Part shown: positions 61,546 to 64,000 of the stretch, one piece after another
How the letters are laid out: the number at the start of each line of letters is the position of its first letter
Numbering within the stretch: the first letter of the stretch is position 1
From: Ruegeria arenilitoris
GTDB taxonomy: Bacteria > Pseudomonadota > Alphaproteobacteria > Rhodobacterales > Rhodobacteraceae
Reading direction: 5' to 3'
DNA length: 64,000 nt
NCBI RefSeq assembly: GCF_013032445.1
Contig: NZ_WQCA01000001.1
Location: 124,001 to 188,000 of the forward strand
Position numbers and translations under genes: made by a program
Notes under the pieces: model-generated
What the model saw: only the letters and a program-made list of their open reading frames with translations
What the model was told of the DNA's origin: nothing
Database searches by the model: none

Positions 61546-62709
61546 CTAGGCCTGCTCGGTGATCGCACCGCGTTCGGCCATGAAACGGCGCAGCCGCAGC
61601 AGGCCTTCCTCGATATCCTCTGACGACCGCGCGTAAGAGAACCGCAGAGTATGGTGCCCGCGTGCAGGGTCAAAATCTAACCCCGGCGTGACAGCGACAC
61701 CAGCCTTGTCCAGAATCTCAGCCGCAAAAGCGCGGCTGTCATCAGTCAGGTCGGACACATCCGCATAAACGTAAAAGGCCCCATCCGGCGGCGCGATATC
61801 GGTAAACCCAGCTTTGGGCAGCCCGTCCAGCATCAGTGCGCGGTTGCGGCGATAGACGTCCAGATTACCCTGCAACTCTTCCTCGCAATCCATTGCCGCC
61901 AGCGCAGCCACCTGACCGGCGTGGGGGGCGCAGATGAACATGTTTTGTGCGATGCGCTCGACCACGCGCACCTGATCCTCGGGGACAACCATCCAGCCCA
62001 CGCGCCAGCCGGTCATCGAGAAATACTTCGAAAACGAGTTGATCACATAGCACTCATCCGTCAGTTCCAGTGCGGTGACGGCTTTGGCCTCATATTCCAG
62101 CCCGTGATAAATCTCATCGCTGATGAACGAGGCGCCCTGCCCGTGCGCAGCTTCGATCAACGACCCCATGGCTGCGTGATCCAGCATCGTTCCGGTGGGG
62201 TTGGCGGGGGATGCCACCATCAGCCCCTGCAGGTCCAGCCCGGCGAAATCCGCAGGCACCGGCTGCAAGCGGTTTCCCGGCGCGGTGGGCAGGTCGACCG
62301 GCACCAGACCCAGCGCCTTAAGTATCTGCCGATACGACGGATAGCCCGGCGCACCGATGCCCACCCGATCTCCGCTGTCGAACAACGCTGTGAAGGTCAG
62401 CAGAAACCCGCCGGACGAGCCCGGTGTGATCACCACTTGGTCCGGATTCAGGTCGACATTGTACCACTCACCATACAATCGTGCGATCCGTTGCCGCAGT
62501 GCGGGCAAACCCAAAGCGACCGTGTAGCCAAGTGGGGCTTGCTCCATCGCTTTTGCCAGAGCAGCGGTTGCCCCTTTGGGCGCACCGGTTCCGGGCTGTC
62601 CGACCTCCATATGGATGATGTGGCGCCCGGCCTCTTCGGCCTTGCGCGCAGCCTCCATCACATCCATCACGATGAAGGGATCGACCCCGGATCGGGTTGA
62701 GTTTCTCAT
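61546..62709 (-). CDS. Class I/II PLP-dependent aminotransferase
   Basis: A 387-aa fold-type I aminotransferase (AspC/AAT-like). It has the usual VITPGSSGGFLLTFTALFDSGDRVGIGAPGYPSYRQIL, SPANPTGTML with the Asn, FISDEIYHGL with Asp/Tyr, and the PLP-lysine in NSFSKYFSMTGWRVGW. The frame is open to 62943, but MRNSTRSGVDPF (62709) is favoured, with GGGAG six bases upstream; 62715 would place the site on the start codon. The M48-TPR gene starts head-to-head within 25 bases. Confidence 0.9.
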   Translation of the reverse strand: MRNSTRSGVDPFIVMDVMEAARKAEEAGRHIIHMEVGQPGTGAPKGATAALAKAMEQAPLGYTVALGLPALRQRIARLYGEWYNVDLNPDQVVITPGSSGGFLLTFTALFDSGDRVGIGAPGYPSYRQILKALGLVPVDLPTAPGNRLQPVPADFAGLDLQGLMVASPANPTGTMLDHAAMGSLIEAAHGQGASFISDEIYHGLEYEAKAVTALELTDECYVINSFSKYFSMTGWRVGWMVVPEDQVRVVERIAQNMFICAPHAGQVAALAAMDCEEELQGNLDVYRRNRALMLDGLPKAGFTDIAPPDGAFYVYADVSDLTDDSRAFAAEILDKAGVAVTPGLDFDPARGHHTLRFSYARSSEDIEEGLLRLRRFMAERGAITEQA

Positions 62710-62731
62710 GCCCATCTCCCATGTTGCAGCC

Positions 62732-64000
62732 ATGGCTTTTGAACGCTTATCCACGGTGGCGTCAATCCCGACCCTGTTGCTGGTTGCGGCGACATGGATG
62801 GCAAGTGCTGTGCCATCGACCGCGCAAAGCCTGATCCGGGACCCCGATATCGAACACGGGCTGCGTGAACTGGCCTTTCCCGTTCTTCGCGCCGCCGGAT
62901 TGAACACCAACCGGGTCCGGATATTGGTAGTCAATGACAGCACGTTTAATGCCTTTGTGATCGACTACGGTGCGATCTATGTGAACTACGGGCTGATTCT
63001 GACGGTTGAGAGCCCCGAGATGCTGCAGGCCGTCATCGCCCACGAAGCCGCCCATATCGCCAACGGCCATCTGGCGCGGAGGGTGGAAAACCTCCGCGCG
63101 GCACAGCGAAATGCGGGGTTTGGCACGGCACTCGCCCTAATCGTAGCGGCCGCAGGCGGTGGCGAGGCTGCGGCGGGCATTGCGGCAGGCACCCAAAGTT
63201 CCGCACTGCGCAGTTTTCTGGGGCATACACGGGCCGAGGAATCCTCGGCCGACCGAAGCGCTGCCAGCTATCTTAGATGGGCCGGTATCTCGCCCAGTGG
63301 CATGGTCGCACTGCACCGAAAATTCGCAGGGCAGGAATTGTTGAGCACCGTTAATCAAGACCCTTACATGCGGTCTCACCCAACCAGCCGAGACCGCTTG
63401 CGCGCCGCTGAGGCGTTTTTGGAACAATTCGGAGACAAGGCGAAACCGAACCCGGAAGCAGATTATTGGTTTGCTAGGGTGAAAGGGAAGTTATCGGCTT
63501 TCCTGCGGTCACCGGGCTGGACACTGCGCCGGGCCAAAGAAGAAAGCGCGCAGGATATCCGCCTGATGCGCGAAGCTGCAGCCCATCACCAAAACCGCGA
63601 TCTGGCCAAGGCCCGCGCTGCGATAGACGCTGCGCTGGCCATTCGTCCCGACGATCCGTTCTACTATGAACTCAAAGGCCAGATTTTGCTGGAAAATCGA
63701 CAAGTGCCTGAGGCGGTTTTAGCCTATCGTCAAGCAGTCGATATGGCACCGAATGACGCCCTAGTTCTTGCTGGCTACGGTCGGTCCCTTCTCGTTCAGG
63801 GACAGACGAAGAACGCCCTGCAAGTGCTTGAAAAAGCAAGACAGAGAGACTACCGAAACGCCCGCCTGATGCAAGACCTCGGGGTCGCATACGCGAAAGT
63901 CGGGAACAATGGCATGGCCTCGGCCGTGACCGCAGAACGATATGCCTTGCAGGGTCGGTTGGCCGATGCAGGCATCCACGCAAAACGCGCTGTCAGGCAA
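62732..64000 (+). CDS. M48 metalloprotease with TPR repeats, BepA-like (3' truncated by window edge)
   Basis: 423 codons are visible without a stop to base 64000. A signal peptide ends near STAQ|SLIRD. The M48 domain has VNDSTFNAFVIDYGAIYVNYG and the zinc motif HEAAH (in AVIAHEAAHIANGHL), followed by FLGHTRAEESSADRSAASYL with the third ligand. The C-terminal part has TPR-like helices (LAKARAAIDAALAIRPDDPFYYELKGQILLENRQVPEAVLAYRQAVDMAPNDALVLAGYGR). This is the BepA layout, a periplasmic quality-control protease for outer-membrane assembly. The ATG at 62732 is used; an in-frame ATG at 62708 is possible. Confidence 0.9.
   Translation, partial: MAFERLSTVASIPTLLLVAATWMASAVPSTAQSLIRDPDIEHGLRELAFPVLRAAGLNTNRVRILVVNDSTFNAFVIDYGAIYVNYGLILTVESPEMLQAVIAHEAAHIANGHLARRVENLRAAQRNAGFGTALALIVAAAGGGEAAAGIAAGTQSSALRSFLGHTRAEESSADRSAASYLRWAGISPSGMVALHRKFAGQELLSTVNQDPYMRSHPTSRDRLRAAEAFLEQFGDKAKPNPEADYWFARVKGKLSAFLRSPGWTLRRAKEESAQDIRLMREAAAHHQNRDLAKARAAIDAALAIRPDDPFYYELKGQILLENRQVPEAVLAYRQAVDMAPNDALVLAGYGRSLLVQGQTKNALQVLEKARQRDYRNARLMQDLGVAYAKVGNNGMASAVTAERYALQGRLADAGIHAKRAVRQ

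Overview
The window is GC-rich chromosomal DNA from an alphaproteobacterium, almost certainly a marine member of the Rhodobacteraceae (Roseobacter group, Ruegeria/Phaeobacter-like). I infer this from the gene families and their order: a DksA with a degenerate zinc finger, a double-length dCTP deaminase, the block argS - SPOR protein - nagZ - scpA - scpB, a PIN-domain gene coupled to an RNA methyltransferase, a TakP-type TRAP transporter, and a dispersed extragenic hairpin repeat. No plasmid, phage or transposase gene is visible.

Layout. 1-6.6 kb: 3' end of tyrS, a secreted Gly/Lys/Asp-repeat protein, a short-chain dehydrogenase, a sugar O-acetyltransferase, an ABC-F ATPase, an OlsB/GlsB-type aminolipid acyltransferase and bamE. 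6.1-10.2 kb: the envelope-lipid block yceD - rpmF - plsX - fabH - ihfA - merR-type regulator. 10.25-19.3 kb: tRNA-Pro(GGG), dCTP deaminase, then on the minus strand argS, SPOR, nagZ, scpA and scpB, plus dgt and an A-type Fe-S carrier. 19.6-26.5 kb: xthA, a flavin monooxygenase, dksA, and a MoxR / GNAT / DUF2927 lipoprotein / 56-aa membrane peptide / VWA cluster. 26.7-34.6 kb: a second secreted Gly/Lys-repeat protein with a duplicated 174-aa domain, an M48 protease, and a minus-strand run ending in glnE, a small protein, an RNA methyltransferase and a PIN protein.

34.6-37.6 kb looks different from its surroundings. It is more A+T-rich and gene-poor, with an orphan Wzy/EpsG-like membrane protein, a lipoprotein gene interrupted by an in-frame TGA, and about 750 bp of apparently decayed sequence. 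From 37.6 kb ordinary genes resume: DUF2852, RDD, the arginyl-transferase bpt, a VOC protein, a TRAP transporter of the 2-oxo-acid (TakP) type and a divergent Cache-domain histidine kinase with its LuxR-type regulator. At 48.4 kb there is a textbook attenuator, with leader peptide MKTLVVIVGTTRMGR and a terminator, ahead of ilvI. A GT87-like membrane glycosyltransferase gene sits between ilvI and ilvH.

52.5-64 kb: an XRE regulator, a DUF2189 membrane protein, an amidase, prfB, an APH(6)-like kinase, PBP1A, an AMIN/amidase_3 amidase, an aminotransferase and, running off the end, an M48-TPR (BepA-like) protease.

The strongest points for follow-up are the ilv attenuator and its interrupted operon, the two Gly/Lys-rich secreted proteins, the broken lipoprotein and orphan polymerase island, the paired 19-bp operators before the DUF2852 gene, the MoxR/VWA/HEEIAQ cluster, and the MITE-like inverted repeats at 19.3-19.5 kb. 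None of these is proven to be a new system; the evidence is sequence reading only.
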